Shown in pieces: positions 16,619-24,852 of a DNA stretch of 64,000 nucleotides. Positions within the stretch are counted from its first letter, which is position 1; each line of letters starts with the position of its first letter. The notes below the pieces were generated by a model, which ran no database searches, had not been told where the DNA came from, and saw nothing but the letters and a program-made list of their open reading frames with translations. This DNA is from Bacteroidales bacterium. GTDB taxonomy: Bacteria; Bacteroidota; Bacteroidia; Bacteroidales; UBA932. The position numbers and the translations under genes are program-made. The stretch lies in the NCBI GenBank assembly GCA_017620335.1, contig JAFZQO010000009.1, positions 18,929 to 82,928 on the forward strand, given 5' to 3'.

Positions 16619-17775
16619 TGAAGAGGAGGATAGCTATACTCGGCTCGACCGGCTCCATAGGCAGGCAGACTTTGGACGTGGTGCGCCAGCACCCGGATCT
16701 CTTCCAGGTAGAATTACTTACGGCAAACAACAGCTCCGAGCTTCTCGTCGCCCAGGCGAAGGAGTTCGACGCCAACAGCGTCGTCATCTGCAACAAGGAC
16801 CGCTACCATGAGGTCGCGGACGCGTTGCAGGACGACGGCATAAAGGTCTTCACCGGCATCGACTCCGTCTGTGACCTCGTGACGGGGGACAACATCGACA
16901 TCGTCGTCGCGGCGATGGTGGGTTTCAGCGGCCTGGCGCCGACCGTGGCCGCCGTGAAGGCGGGCAAGATCATAGCCCTGGCCAATAAGGAAACCCTGGT
17001 CGCCGCCGGCTCCGTGGTGATGGGCCTCGCCGAGAAGCATCACGCGCCCATTCTCCCGGTCGATTCGGAGCACTCCGCCATCTTCCAGTGCCTGCTGGCG
17101 GCGCAGGGCAACGCCCTCAGCCGCATCCACCTGACTGCGTCAGGGGGCCCTTTCCGCACCTGGGACAAGACGAGGATAGCATCCGCCACCAAGGACATGG
17201 CCCTGAGGCACCCCAACTGGAACATGGGCGCCAAGATCACCATAGACTCCGCCACCATGATGAACAAGGGCTTCGAGGTGATCGAGGCGCGCTGGCTCTT
17301 CGACGTGGAGCCCGACAGGATCAACGTCGTGGTGCATCCCGAGTCCATCATCCACTCCATGGTGGAGTTCGAGGACGGGGCGGTGATAGCCCAGCTGGGC
17401 CATCCCGACATGAGGGAGCCGATCCAGTTCGCCATGGGCTTCCCGGAGCGCCTGCCGCTGAACAACAGGAAGCTGGATTTCGCCACGCTCGGCAGCCTGA
17501 CCTTCGCGGCGCCGGACCTCGACCGCTTCCCGGCCCTGGGCCTCGCGTTCGAGGCCATACGCCGCGGCGGCAACATCCCTTGCGTGCTCAACGCAGCCAA
17601 CGAGGCCGCAGTCGCGGCCTATCTGAAGGACCGCATCCGCTTCTATGACATCCCGCGCATAACCGCAGAATGCATGGAGGGCGCAATTTTTGCAGCGGAA
17701 CCTTCACTGGACGACATCTTCGCCACGGACGAATGGGCGAAGAGGCGTGCCAATGAACTGATAGACAGATGGTAA
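16618..17775 (+). CDS. dxr: 1-deoxy-D-xylulose 5-phosphate reductoisomerase
   Basis: Cytoplasmic enzyme of 385 residues that converts DXP to 2-C-methyl-D-erythritol 4-phosphate with NADPH, the committed step of the MEP isoprenoid pathway. Seen: the NADPH-binding LGSTGSIGRQTLDV at the N-terminus, ANKETLVAAG, PVDSEHSAIFQ (metal/substrate site), LTASGGPFR, and the flexible-loop Trp region of HPNWNMGAKI. Length is normal. It overlaps M23 by 1 nt and rseP by 7 nt. Confidence 0.97.
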   Translation: MKRRIAILGSTGSIGRQTLDVVRQHPDLFQVELLTANNSSELLVAQAKEFDANSVVICNKDRYHEVADALQDDGIKVFTGIDSVCDLVTGDNIDIVVAAMVGFSGLAPTVAAVKAGKIIALANKETLVAAGSVVMGLAEKHHAPILPVDSEHSAIFQCLLAAQGNALSRIHLTASGGPFRTWDKTRIASATKDMALRHPNWNMGAKITIDSATMMNKGFEVIEARWLFDVEPDRINVVVHPESIIHSMVEFEDGAVIAQLGHPDMREPIQFAMGFPERLPLNNRKLDFATLGSLTFAAPDLDRFPALGLAFEAIRRGGNIPCVLNAANEAAVAAYLKDRIRFYDIPRITAECMEGAIFAAEPSLDDIFATDEWAKRRANELIDRW

Positions 17776-19109
17776 TCCTTATCAAGACGCTCCAGGTGAT
17801 CCTGGCCCTCTCGCTTCTAATCATAATCCACGAGTTCGGCCACTTCACTTTTGCCAAGCTTTTCGGGATACGGGTGGACAAGTTCTTCCTGTTTTTCGAT
17901 GCCGGAGGCGTGAAACTTTTCTCCTCCAAGGAGACGAAGTGGTTCACGAAACTCTTCCCGAAGGCGGCGGAGGCCGAGACCGAGTACGGTATCGGCTGGC
18001 TTCCGCTTGGAGGATACTGCAAGATCTGCGGCATGGTGGACGAGTCGATGGACCTGGAGAGCCTGAAGAAGGAGCCGCAGCCCTGGGAGTTCCGCACAAA
18101 GAAGCCCTGGAAGAGGCTGCTGGTGATGGCCGGAGGCGTCCTGTACAACTTCATCTTCGCCATCATCGCCTACAGCATTCTGCTCGGCATCTGGGGACAG
18201 GCCTATTTCTCCAACGAGGACAACGCCATCTATGTCAACGACCTGGCCTACGACATGGGCTTCCGCAGCGGCGACCGCATCCTCGCCTTCGACGACTACG
18301 TGCCGGAGAACTTCGGCATGCTCCAGGCCGACCTGGCCCGGCGCAACGTCCGCAAGGCGACCGTGTTGCGCGGGGCCGACACCCTGGACATCTATATCGA
18401 CCACTCGATGATAGGGGAGGTCCTGAACACCCCGGGGATGTTCGACCTGGCCGTACCGTTCGTGGTGGACTACTTTATGGAGGATTCGGAAAATGCCGGC
18501 TGCGGGCTGGAGCACGGGGACAGGATAGTTTCCATCGAGGACAGGGAAGTGCCCTACGTGCAGGATTCGCGTACGGTGCTGGAGGCCTTCGCCGGGCGCG
18601 AGGTGTCCGCCGTCGCGCTGCGCGGGGCGGACTCGCTCCGCGTGCAGCTGCAGGTGGACACGACCGGCCGGGTGGGCGTGTACCTGGTCATGCCCGGTTA
18701 CCAGACGCGCCGTTACAATTTCCTGACGGCCATCCCCGCTGGATTCAAGGAGACCTTCTCCACCATCGGCGGGTATGTCAAGGACCTCAGGCTGGTGGCA
18801 ACTCCCAGCACACAGGCTTACAAGTCTGTGGGCAGTTTCATAGCCATCGGGCAGGTATTCCCGAGCACCTGGGACTGGTACCGCTTCATGGAGCTCCTTG
18901 CGCTGCTGTCCATCATGCTTGGCGTGATGAACCTCCTGCCCATCCCCGGACTTGACGGCGGCCACATCCTCTTCACTCTGTATGAGATGGTTACGGGGCG
19001 TAAGCCGAGCGACAAGTTCCTGGCCATCATGCAGATAATAGGCATGGTCCTGCTGCTGGGCCTGATGTTCCTGGCCTTCGGGAACGATATCGGAAGATTG
19101 ATCAAATAA
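17769..19109 (+). CDS. rseP: RIP metalloprotease RseP (site-2 protease)
   Basis: Integral membrane zinc protease of 446 residues. The active site HEFGH (His21, Glu22, His25) lies in the first transmembrane helix, and the third ligand is in LLPIPGLDGGHI (about 394-405). The central part holds PDZ-like periplasmic domains. The family cleaves membrane-embedded anti-sigma factors and remnant signal peptides. Its anti-sigma target here is unproven; the small anti-sigma protein at 24442-24852 is one candidate, by inference only. It overlaps dxr by 7 nt, and the DUF4837 gene follows after 11 nt. Confidence 0.95.
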   Translation: MVILIKTLQVILALSLLIIIHEFGHFTFAKLFGIRVDKFFLFFDAGGVKLFSSKETKWFTKLFPKAAEAETEYGIGWLPLGGYCKICGMVDESMDLESLKKEPQPWEFRTKKPWKRLLVMAGGVLYNFIFAIIAYSILLGIWGQAYFSNEDNAIYVNDLAYDMGFRSGDRILAFDDYVPENFGMLQADLARRNVRKATVLRGADTLDIYIDHSMIGEVLNTPGMFDLAVPFVVDYFMEDSENAGCGLEHGDRIVSIEDREVPYVQDSRTVLEAFAGREVSAVALRGADSLRVQLQVDTTGRVGVYLVMPGYQTRRYNFLTAIPAGFKETFSTIGGYVKDLRLVATPSTQAYKSVGSFIAIGQVFPSTWDWYRFMELLALLSIMLGVMNLLPIPGLDGGHILFTLYEMVTGRKPSDKFLAIMQIIGMVLLLGLMFLAFGNDIGRLIK

Positions 19110-19120
19110 ACGAAATAGGT

Positions 19121-20113
19121 ATGAGACGAATTATTTCCATCCTGGCTGCGGCCCTGACGATCGTCGGCTTCGCATCCTGCTCCTGGTCCGGCAAGGCCAT
19201 ACTCCCGAACGTCAGCGGCAAGGCTGGCGAAGTGATAGTGGTGATAGAGCGTGCCGACTGGGAGGGTGCACTCGGCGACGAGGTACGCGACCTCCTGGCC
19301 GCCGACTGCCCCTGGCTCTATATCCGTGAGCCCCTCTATTCCCTCGTGAATGTGCCCAATGGCGCTTTCACGGACCTCTTCAAGGTGCACCGCAACATAG
19401 TGATATTCAACATCGACCCCCAGATAGCCAACTCCGGAGTTATTATAAGGAGCGATGTCTGGGCTTCACCGCAGTGCGTCATCCAGGTCAGCGCCCACGA
19501 CTCCGACGAAGCGCTCTCGATCCTTAAGGAGAAAGGTGAGACCGTCGTCAATGCCATCGAGCAGGCTGAGCGAGACCGCGTGATCGGCAACACGCTGCTT
19601 TATGAGGAGGGGTCGATCCGTCTGGCCGTCGAAGAGATTTTCGGCGGTTCGCCCCATTTCCCTTCGGGTTACAAGCTCAAGATGAAGAACGACCATTTCG
19701 CTTGGATCGCGGATGAGAAGCAGTACACCACCCAGGGTGTGTTCGTCTACAGGTATCCGGTCCCGAAGGATGAACCCTTCACCATGGAGAGCATCATCGC
19801 CAAGCGCAACCAGATGCTACAGGAGAATGTCCCGGGCATGTTCGAGAATACCTACATGACCACTGCGGAATACATCACTCCGACCGTGGAGTTCATCCGT
19901 TACAAGGGACGCGACTTCGCCCAGACACGTGGATACTGGGAAGTGTACAACGACTTCATGGGAGGACCCTTTGTGTCGCATTCCTTCTATAATCAGGACG
20001 GCTCGGAAATAATTGTCCTTGAGGCGTTTGTGTACGCTCCCAGATATGACAAGCGCCAGTATCTGAGGCAGGTGGAGTCGATCCTCTATTCCTTCGAGTG
20101 GAAAAAGGAATAA
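19121..20113 (+). CDS. DUF4837 family lipoprotein
   Basis: Protein of 330 residues with a lipoprotein signal (GFASC). I recognise the DUF4837 pattern: SGKAGEVIVVIE after the lipobox, an interior VTNxE-like repeat of helices, and TRGYWEVYNDFMGGPF in the last third. The family is restricted to Bacteroidota and has no known function. It is last in the M23-dxr-rseP operon, a conserved neighbourhood that suggests a role at the envelope. It is followed by the tRNA-Glu promoter. Confidence 0.85.
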   Translation: MRRIISILAAALTIVGFASCSWSGKAILPNVSGKAGEVIVVIERADWEGALGDEVRDLLAADCPWLYIREPLYSLVNVPNGAFTDLFKVHRNIVIFNIDPQIANSGVIIRSDVWASPQCVIQVSAHDSDEALSILKEKGETVVNAIEQAERDRVIGNTLLYEEGSIRLAVEEIFGGSPHFPSGYKLKMKNDHFAWIADEKQYTTQGVFVYRYPVPKDEPFTMESIIAKRNQMLQENVPGMFENTYMTTAEYITPTVEFIRYKGRDFAQTRGYWEVYNDFMGGPFVSHSFYNQDGSEIIVLEAFVYAPRYDKRQYLRQVESILYSFEWKKE

Positions 20114-20119
20114 AAAAAG

Positions 20120-20150
20120 TTTGCCGGATAGAAAATAATACGTATATTTG
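20120..20150 (+). promoter_or_regulatory. Full promoter for tRNA-Glu, rpsT and tRNA-Pro
   Basis: TTTG (20120-20123), 19 nt, then TATATTTG (20143-20150): the clearest complete -33/-7 promoter in the window, as expected for a stable RNA gene. Confidence 0.9.
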
Positions 20151-20180
20151 CGGTCCATTCGTGTAATACGTCTGGAATAT

Positions 20181-20252
20181 GGTGGGTTCGTATAACGGCT
20201 AGTACTTAGGATTTTCATTCCTACAATAGGAGTTCGATTCTCCTACCCACTA
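20181..20252 (+). tRNA. tRNA-Glu (anticodon TTC)
   Basis: 72-nt cloverleaf. The acceptor arms GGTGGGT / ACCCACT start with a G-U pair, the anticodon stem TAGGA/TCCTA encloses loop TTTTCAT, and the T-stem AGGAG/CTCCT is perfect. CCA is not encoded. It lies 28 nt upstream of rpsT in the same transcript. Confidence 0.95.
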
Positions 20253-20280
20253 CGAAAAAAATATAAAAAAAAATACATAA

Positions 20281-20534
20281 TGGCAAACAACCCTTCTGCT
20301 GAGAAGTGCATTCGCCAGAGCGAACGGCACAGAGTGCATAACAAGTATTATGCAAGGACTACACGGAATGCTATCCGTGCTATTAGGAACACTACTGACA
20401 AGGCTACGGCCGAGGCTAACGCGCCCAAGGTCTACGCCATGATCGACAAGCTCGCCAAGATCGGCCTCATCCACAAGAACAAGGCCTCCAATCTCAAGAG
20501 CGGTCTCCAGGTTTACATCAACAAGCTTTCTTAA
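20281..20534 (+). CDS. rpsT: 30S ribosomal protein S20 (bS20)
   Basis: Basic protein of 84 residues starting MANNPSAEKCIRQSERHR, the bS20 pattern, which binds 16S rRNA in the small-subunit body. The leader between tRNA-Glu and the ATG is A-rich and has no Shine-Dalgarno sequence, typical of Bacteroidota. It is sandwiched between tRNA-Glu and tRNA-Pro in one transcription unit. Confidence 0.95.
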
Positions 20535-20546
20535 GCTTTCCAGTCT

Positions 20547-20619
20547 CGAGAAGTAGCGCAGTTGGTAGCGCACTACGTTCGGGACGTAGGGGTCGGGCGT
20601 TCGAGTCGCCTCTTCTCGA
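20547..20619 (+). tRNA. tRNA-Pro (anticodon CGG)
   Basis: 73-nt cloverleaf with a perfect acceptor (CGAGAAG / CTTCTCG), anticodon stem CTACG/CGTAG, loop TTCGGGA, and T-stem GGGCG/CGCCT. CCA is not encoded. It starts 12 nt after rpsT and is probably cotranscribed. Confidence 0.95.
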
Positions 20620-20659
20620 CGTAAAAGGTCCGGATGGAATCCCATCCGGACCTTTTACG
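20620..20659 (+). terminator. Long perfect hairpin after tRNA-Pro
   Basis: Perfect 18-bp inverted repeat (20620-20637 / 20642-20659) with a 4-nt loop, starting at the base after the tRNA discriminator. The T-run lies within the stem (CCTTTTACG) and not after it. Probable terminator or processing hairpin. Confidence 0.75.
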
Positions 20660-20665
20660 TCTGTT

Positions 20666-20692
20666 GTCATTCCGAGCGTAGCGAAGGAATCT
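20666..20692 (+). repeat. Short interspersed repeat, CATTCCGAG...GCGAAGGAAT type
   Basis: 27-nt element with terminal complementarity ATTCC (20669-20673) / GGAAT (20686-20690). Related copies occur at 53819-53840 and 53917-53937. It abuts the stop codon of the minus-strand amidohydrolase gene. Confidence 0.6.
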
Positions 20693-21860
20693 ATACCACT
20701 ATCCTTCCGTCGCAGAGCACGTGCTTTATGCAGCGGCTGTCCGCAGCGTACACGAAGTTGGAGACGAGGTTGTGGCAGGGCTGCATGCGGATATCGGAGA
20801 GGTCGATGAGGAGGCAGTCGGCGAGAAAGCCTTCGGCGATGGCGCCGGCGGCGAGGCCGAAGGCCTCCGCGCTGGAGCGCGTGGCCCAGCGGAAGACCTC
20901 TTCCGCGGGCAGCAGCTCCGGATCGCCGCCGGCCTTCGCCAGCAGCGCGGCGAACTTCATCGCCTCGCGCAGGTCGAGGTTGTTGCCCGACGAGGCGCCG
21001 TCCGTGCCGAGCGTGATGCGGCAGCCGGCCTTAATCAGGCGCGCGTAGGGGAATATCCCGGATCCGAGTTTCATGTTGGAACAGGGGCAGTGTGAGACGG
21101 TTACGCCCCTTTCCGCAAGGATGCCGGCCTCCCCGTCATCGACGTGCACGCAGTGCGCCGCGATGACGTCGGGGCCGAGGAATCCGATGCGGTCCAGATA
21201 CCTGACCGGGGTGGCACTGTGCTCTTTGACGCAGTTCTCCACCTCCGTCTCAGTTTCGGAAAGATGGATGTGCAGCAGCATTCCGTTATCGCGGGCGAAC
21301 TCCGCGCATTCGCGGAGCTTCCTTTCACCGACGGTATAGATGGCGTGCGGGGCCATTACCAGTTGTATGCGTCCTCCGGTAGGGTCGTGCCACTGCCTGA
21401 CGAATTCCTTCTTCTGCTCCTCCACCGCCTTGGTGTGGTTCTCCATGACGGTGATGCCTATGGCTGCGCGCATCCCTGCCTTATCCACGACGCCGATGGT
21501 CTCCTCCACGTTGAAATACATGTCGTTGAAGAATACCGAACCGCTCTCCAGCATCTCCCTGACGGCTATCTCACTGCCGCGTCGTATGTCCTCCGGGGTC
21601 AGTCTGGCCTCGAAGGGCCAGATATAGTCGTTCAGCCAGGTCTGCAGCGGCATGTCGTCGGCATAGCCGCGCAGCAGGGTCATCGCAGCGTGCGTGTGGG
21701 TATTGTACAGGGCGGGGAGGATGGCCGTGCCGGTGGCGTCAAGCACCTTTGCGTCAGCGACTTCCGCGGGAGCGTCAAGGTCCTTGAAACACTTGCCTTC
21801 AATGAGGATGTTCCTTGTCCTGCCTTCGTGCAGGACGTCCTTTATCAGCAGCCTCTCCAT
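20691..21860 (-). CDS. Amidohydrolase, S-adenosylhomocysteine/5'-methylthioadenosine deaminase-like
   Basis: Cytoplasmic metal-dependent deaminase of 389 residues. Amidohydrolase signatures in order: NTHTHAAM (metal ligands, about 54-58), HIHLSETETE (about 195), IAAHCVHVDDGE, and LGTDGASSGN (metal-ligand Asp and substrate loop). This set matches the MtaD/SahH-deaminase group of the TatD/ATZ-like superfamily. The exact nucleoside substrate is not decided by sequence alone. The start is set at the ATG at 21860, 2 nt after the stop of the upstream gene. An in-frame start 12 codons upstream would lie within that gene. It forms a two-gene operon with the esterase. Confidence 0.85.
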   Translation of the reverse strand: MERLLIKDVLHEGRTRNILIEGKCFKDLDAPAEVADAKVLDATGTAILPALYNTHTHAAMTLLRGYADDMPLQTWLNDYIWPFEARLTPEDIRRGSEIAVREMLESGSVFFNDMYFNVEETIGVVDKAGMRAAIGITVMENHTKAVEEQKKEFVRQWHDPTGGRIQLVMAPHAIYTVGERKLRECAEFARDNGMLLHIHLSETETEVENCVKEHSATPVRYLDRIGFLGPDVIAAHCVHVDDGEAGILAERGVTVSHCPCSNMKLGSGIFPYARLIKAGCRITLGTDGASSGNNLDLREAMKFAALLAKAGGDPELLPAEEVFRWATRSSAEAFGLAAGAIAEGFLADCLLIDLSDIRMQPCHNLVSNFVYAADSRCIKHVLCDGRIVV

Positions 21861-21862
21861 CG

Positions 21863-22837
21863 TCAAAGCAGTTCTCCGGCCAGTTCGAAAAGCCATATCC
21901 GAAGGTCCGCCATCCAGGCTTCCCTGTAGACGAAGTCCTTGTGGTCGGCCCAGCCGTGACCGCCTTCAGGGTAGATGTGAAGGGCGGCGGGCACCTTGTT
22001 GGCCCTCAGGGCTTCGTAGTACCTGAGGCTGTTCTCGCAGGGGACCAGCCCGTCGTCAGAGTTGGCCATGATGAACGCCGGGGGAGTGTCGGCCGTCACC
22101 TGCTTTTCGTTGCTGAACTTGTCCAGCAACTGCTGCGAAGGCTCGCGGCCGAGCAGATAGAAGGAGGATCCCGCATGCGTGATGGCCGGGTCCAGAGAGA
22201 TGACGGGATAGAAAAGTATCTGGAAATCAGGACGTTCCTCGGGCTTTGTGAAATGCGTCGAGGCCATCGCGGCTAGGTGGCCTCCGGCCGAGCAGCCGGC
22301 GATGCCGAGCTTTTCGAAGCCGAACTCACCGGCATTCTCCCACAGGATGCGCATCGCCTCATGGACGTCGTCCAGCGGGACTTCCGGATGCCCGTTCGGC
22401 AGGCGGTACTTCAGCACGGCATAGACGATGCCCTGCTCGGTGTACCAGCGGGAATTGGCATAGCCCTCGGTCTTGTCCCAGACATCGACGTAGCCGCCGC
22501 CGGGGCAGACCAGGATGGCGAGGCCGTTGGGATTCTCGGGGAGATAGACGCCGAGGGTGGGGTGGGTGACATTGGAGACATGGTTGCCGTAGTCGATCTC
22601 TTCGCCCGTGAGGCCGTTGTCTGTCGGAGCCCCGTCGGGCCAGAGATTGAACATCACGTCAGGCAGGGGCCACTGCGGCAGCTCCTGCTCCGCACCTGTG
22701 GTGATGTCTTGCACGTTCCCGGCCAATGCTCCCATGGGGAATGACACCTGCTCGTCTGCCGCCTGGGCCCCGGCCCTCATCGCCGAGCAGCCCGTTAGCA
22801 CCGCCGCCATCGCCAGTATAAGGATCGTCTTTTTCAT
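21863..22837 (-). CDS. Alpha/beta hydrolase lipoprotein (acetyl-esterase/BD-FAE-like)
   Basis: Protein of 324 residues with a lipoprotein signal (VLTGCS). Alpha/beta hydrolase features: ILVCPGGGY (oxyanion hole), GIAGCSAGGHLA (nucleophile Ser), NSDDGLVP (catalytic Asp region) and GGHGW (catalytic His). The arrangement fits xylan/acetyl esterases and feruloyl-type esterases that act outside the cell. The start is the ATG at 22837, 20 nt after a -7 box; the open frame upstream of it includes the promoter. It is first gene of an operon with a cytosolic nucleoside deaminase, an odd functional pairing. Confidence 0.82.
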   Translation of the reverse strand: MKKTILILAMAAVLTGCSAMRAGAQAADEQVSFPMGALAGNVQDITTGAEQELPQWPLPDVMFNLWPDGAPTDNGLTGEEIDYGNHVSNVTHPTLGVYLPENPNGLAILVCPGGGYVDVWDKTEGYANSRWYTEQGIVYAVLKYRLPNGHPEVPLDDVHEAMRILWENAGEFGFEKLGIAGCSAGGHLAAMASTHFTKPEERPDFQILFYPVISLDPAITHAGSSFYLLGREPSQQLLDKFSNEKQVTADTPPAFIMANSDDGLVPCENSLRYYEALRANKVPAALHIYPEGGHGWADHKDFVYREAWMADLRIWLFELAGELL

Positions 22838-22857
22838 ATCGTTTCCGTTTATCCAAA

Positions 22858-22865
22858 CAAATATA
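22858..22865 (-). promoter_or_regulatory. -7 promoter box for the esterase/deaminase operon
   Basis: TATATTTG on the minus strand, 20 nt upstream of the ATG at 22837. Confidence 0.8.
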
Positions 22866-22894
22866 GGAAAACTCCCCGACAATCCGCGCACCCG

Positions 22895-23015
22895 CCCGCA
22901 CGTTACCCCCGAAAACGGAGTAACCTGCGGGTAAATGCCCGCAGGTTACGGCAAAATAGACTTGACGTGCGGGTAAATGCCCGCAGGTTACGGCAAAAAA
23001 GGGTTAACGTGCGGG
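22895..23015. repeat. 42-bp hairpin repeat, locus A (about 2.5 units)
   Basis: Arms CCCGCAGGTTA at 22938 and 22980 recur with a period of exactly 42 bp. Each is followed by a CGGCAAAA-type 13-nt core, then TTGACGTGCGGG (or TTAACGTGCGGG) and a TAAATG linker. TAACCTGCGGG-TAAATG-CCCGCAGGTTA (22921-22948) is a perfect 11-bp hairpin. The array ends at the base before the stop codon of the barrel-protein gene. Confidence 0.85.
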
Positions 23016-23981
23016 CTAGAGGTCGAGGAGGAAGCCGACGCTGTAAGTCTTGAAGGAGGGACCGGTGCCTTCCTTCATGAAGGGGCAGGGGCTGTACTTG
23101 GCGTAGAAGCCGATTTCGCTGAACTTGATTCCGGCAACGTAGTTCCAGGTCCAGGGCTCGAGGCTGATATCCTTGTATTTCATAGGGACTCCGGGCTCGT
23201 CCACGGTGTACTTGTTCTTGATCCGTCCGTTGAAATTGAAGCAGATCTCCGCGCCTCCGTACAGTTTCAGCTGGCCGTGACGGCCGAAGGCGAGGGTCAG
23301 GAGTCCGGGGACTGCCAGATAATTGCTTCTGAGTGCCGAACGCTTCAACTCAAGGCCGGAAGGAATGGCCGCAGTCCGGACTATCCCGTCCTGCTTGACG
23401 AAGATGCCGTCATCCTGCAGGCGGAAGGACCGGTAGCCTATGTTAAGTGCCGCCGAGATACTGGCGTGGTTCCCGAGGAAATGAAAATCCACGGATTCCA
23501 GCGTAAGGAATATGTCCGAAAAGGATTTGCCGCCCACGCCGATGCCCGCAGGGCCGTCGTATGGCATAGCGAAGCCGAATCCCCAGCCGTCGAATTCTCC
23601 GGTCGTGACCCTTCTGTAGCGCCTTCCGGAAGCTTGGGATTCAGAGTCGGAACCGTCGGTGTCCGAAGGTCTCTGGAGTATGATGGAGTATGTTGTGTCA
23701 CGCGTCCTTCTCTGCTCCATCTTGTCCTGGAGGACATCCCAGTTGAAGAGGTCCAGACGGCCCTCGCGAACGGAAACGTTGCTGTCCGGGGTAATGCTGA
23801 CGCTGCTTTCGTAGCGGAAGGTGGAGTCGTTGGCGGAGCCCCTGAGGCTGATGGTCTGGGAGTCCTTGGAGGTGATTACGGTGACTTCTTCGACGTTCCT
23901 GACGCGTAGGGTATCGGGTGCCTGTGCTGCGGCGGTGAGGCAGAATGCCAAAGCCGCGGATATGAATACTATTCTTTTCAT
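23016..23981 (-). CDS. Predicted secreted outer-membrane barrel-like protein, end of the ECF sigma operon
   Basis: Protein of 321 residues with a signal peptide (to about TAAAQ). The middle is polar and Ser/Asp/Arg-rich. The second half is a run of alternating hydrophobic strands (FHFLGNHASISAALNIGY and later), ending in KTYSVGFLLDL, a plausible outer-membrane beta-barrel C-terminus. I could not assign it to a named family. It lies 9 nt after the preceding gene and is the fourth gene of the ECF operon, so it may be the output or sensor of that system; this is inference. A 42-bp repeat array abuts its stop codon. Confidence 0.7.
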   Translation of the reverse strand: MKRIVFISAALAFCLTAAAQAPDTLRVRNVEEVTVITSKDSQTISLRGSANDSTFRYESSVSITPDSNVSVREGRLDLFNWDVLQDKMEQRRTRDTTYSIILQRPSDTDGSDSESQASGRRYRRVTTGEFDGWGFGFAMPYDGPAGIGVGGKSFSDIFLTLESVDFHFLGNHASISAALNIGYRSFRLQDDGIFVKQDGIVRTAAIPSGLELKRSALRSNYLAVPGLLTLAFGRHGQLKLYGGAEICFNFNGRIKNKYTVDEPGVPMKYKDISLEPWTWNYVAGIKFSEIGFYAKYSPCPFMKEGTGPSFKTYSVGFLLDL

Positions 23982-23990
23982 TCTGGTTTC

Positions 23991-24440
23991 TTACTTGGTT
24001 GTGAACATTTTTCTGAGATTCGTGAGGGTCGTGTCACCTTCCATATAGACTACTATGACGGAAGTGAACCCTTCATCGGCCGAAGGCTTGGACTGGAAGC
24101 ATAGGAAACACCGGGAGTCCTTGTCGGGTTCAAGTGCGACCAATGCGTATTTGAGGCGGTTGTGTTCGACCTCCGTCTCCTTGCTGACCGCATCGGAGGC
24201 GTCGTTGAGTATGAGAGCGGAAATGCTCTCCAGGTCTGAGTCGTCCACGTCCATGCGGACGCTTCGGAACAGGGTAAGGTCGTAGTCCCTGAGATATTCG
24301 CCCTTGACGAGGGTTTCAACCATGCGGTCCTTGGGAACGATCTTCCCGTCGAAGACTGCACTGCTTCGCAGCCGGTCCTGGGAGCGGGCTGCCAGCGGGA
24401 GCAGGAGTAGCAGGGTCAAGATTATTATGGTCTTTTTCAT
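23991..24440 (-). CDS. Small secreted protein of the ECF sigma operon (DUF6108-like)
   Basis: Protein of 149 residues with a signal peptide (to about AARSQ). The segment LRDYDLTLFRSVRM and the spacing around it resemble the small DUF6108-type proteins next to sigma factors in Bacteroides; I hold that assignment loosely. No enzyme motif is seen. The start is the ATG at 24440, 1 nt after the stop of the anti-sigma gene. It probably acts in the periplasm with its operon neighbours. Confidence 0.65.
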   Translation of the reverse strand: MKKTIIILTLLLLLPLAARSQDRLRSSAVFDGKIVPKDRMVETLVKGEYLRDYDLTLFRSVRMDVDDSDLESISALILNDASDAVSKETEVEHNRLKYALVALEPDKDSRCFLCFQSKPSADEGFTSVIVVYMEGDTTLTNLRKMFTTK

Positions 24441-24441
24441 A

Positions 24442-24852
24442 TCAGTTGAACAATTCGTTGAGCTGTGCGGCGACATCCGGGCCCTGGCATTCGCCGAACA
24501 GCATGGTGAGAGTGTTGTTTACATCGTCGAGGACGTATTGTGTGTCCGTGGTTTCTTCGCCGTAGGCGTACATGACGCAGGTGTCCGGCTCGCGGGAGAA
24601 CAGTGCGTGGCCGAGGACGGCCGCGATGGCGAGGGCGGCCGCAGCGGCCAGGAGGCCGGAGAGCCTCCGGGCTCCGGCCCGGGCCGCACGCCGGCTGCGC
24701 TGCGCGCTGAAGTAGCCCAGCACGGCCCTGGCCTCGTCGAAGGCCGGGTCGTCCGTGCGGGCGAGGAACCCGCGCAGGGCGCGCTCTTCCTCCGGGGACG
24801 TCCCGCCCTCGAAGTACTTGTCGATCAATTCTTTCCAATAATCCTGCGTCAT
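24442..24852 (-). CDS. Putative anti-sigma factor, single-pass membrane protein
   Basis: Protein of 136 residues. The N-terminal ~60 residues are helical and charged (YFEGGTSPEEERALRGFLAR), the pattern of a cytoplasmic anti-sigma domain. One transmembrane segment follows (about 64-84), then a periplasmic tail of ~50 residues. It overlaps the sigma factor gene by 4 nt, the coupling expected for a sigma/anti-sigma pair. No FecR domain is present. The function is inferred from context and topology. Confidence 0.75.
   Translation of the reverse strand: MTQDYWKELIDKYFEGGTSPEEERALRGFLARTDDPAFDEARAVLGYFSAQRSRRAARAGARRLSGLLAAAAALAIAAVLGHALFSREPDTCVMYAYGEETTDTQYVLDDVNNTLTMLFGECQGPDVAAQLNELFN

Noticed and set aside
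22895-23015. CRISPR array
   Set aside because: Units are self-complementary, contiguous and contain no variable spacers; only two or three copies and no cas genes.
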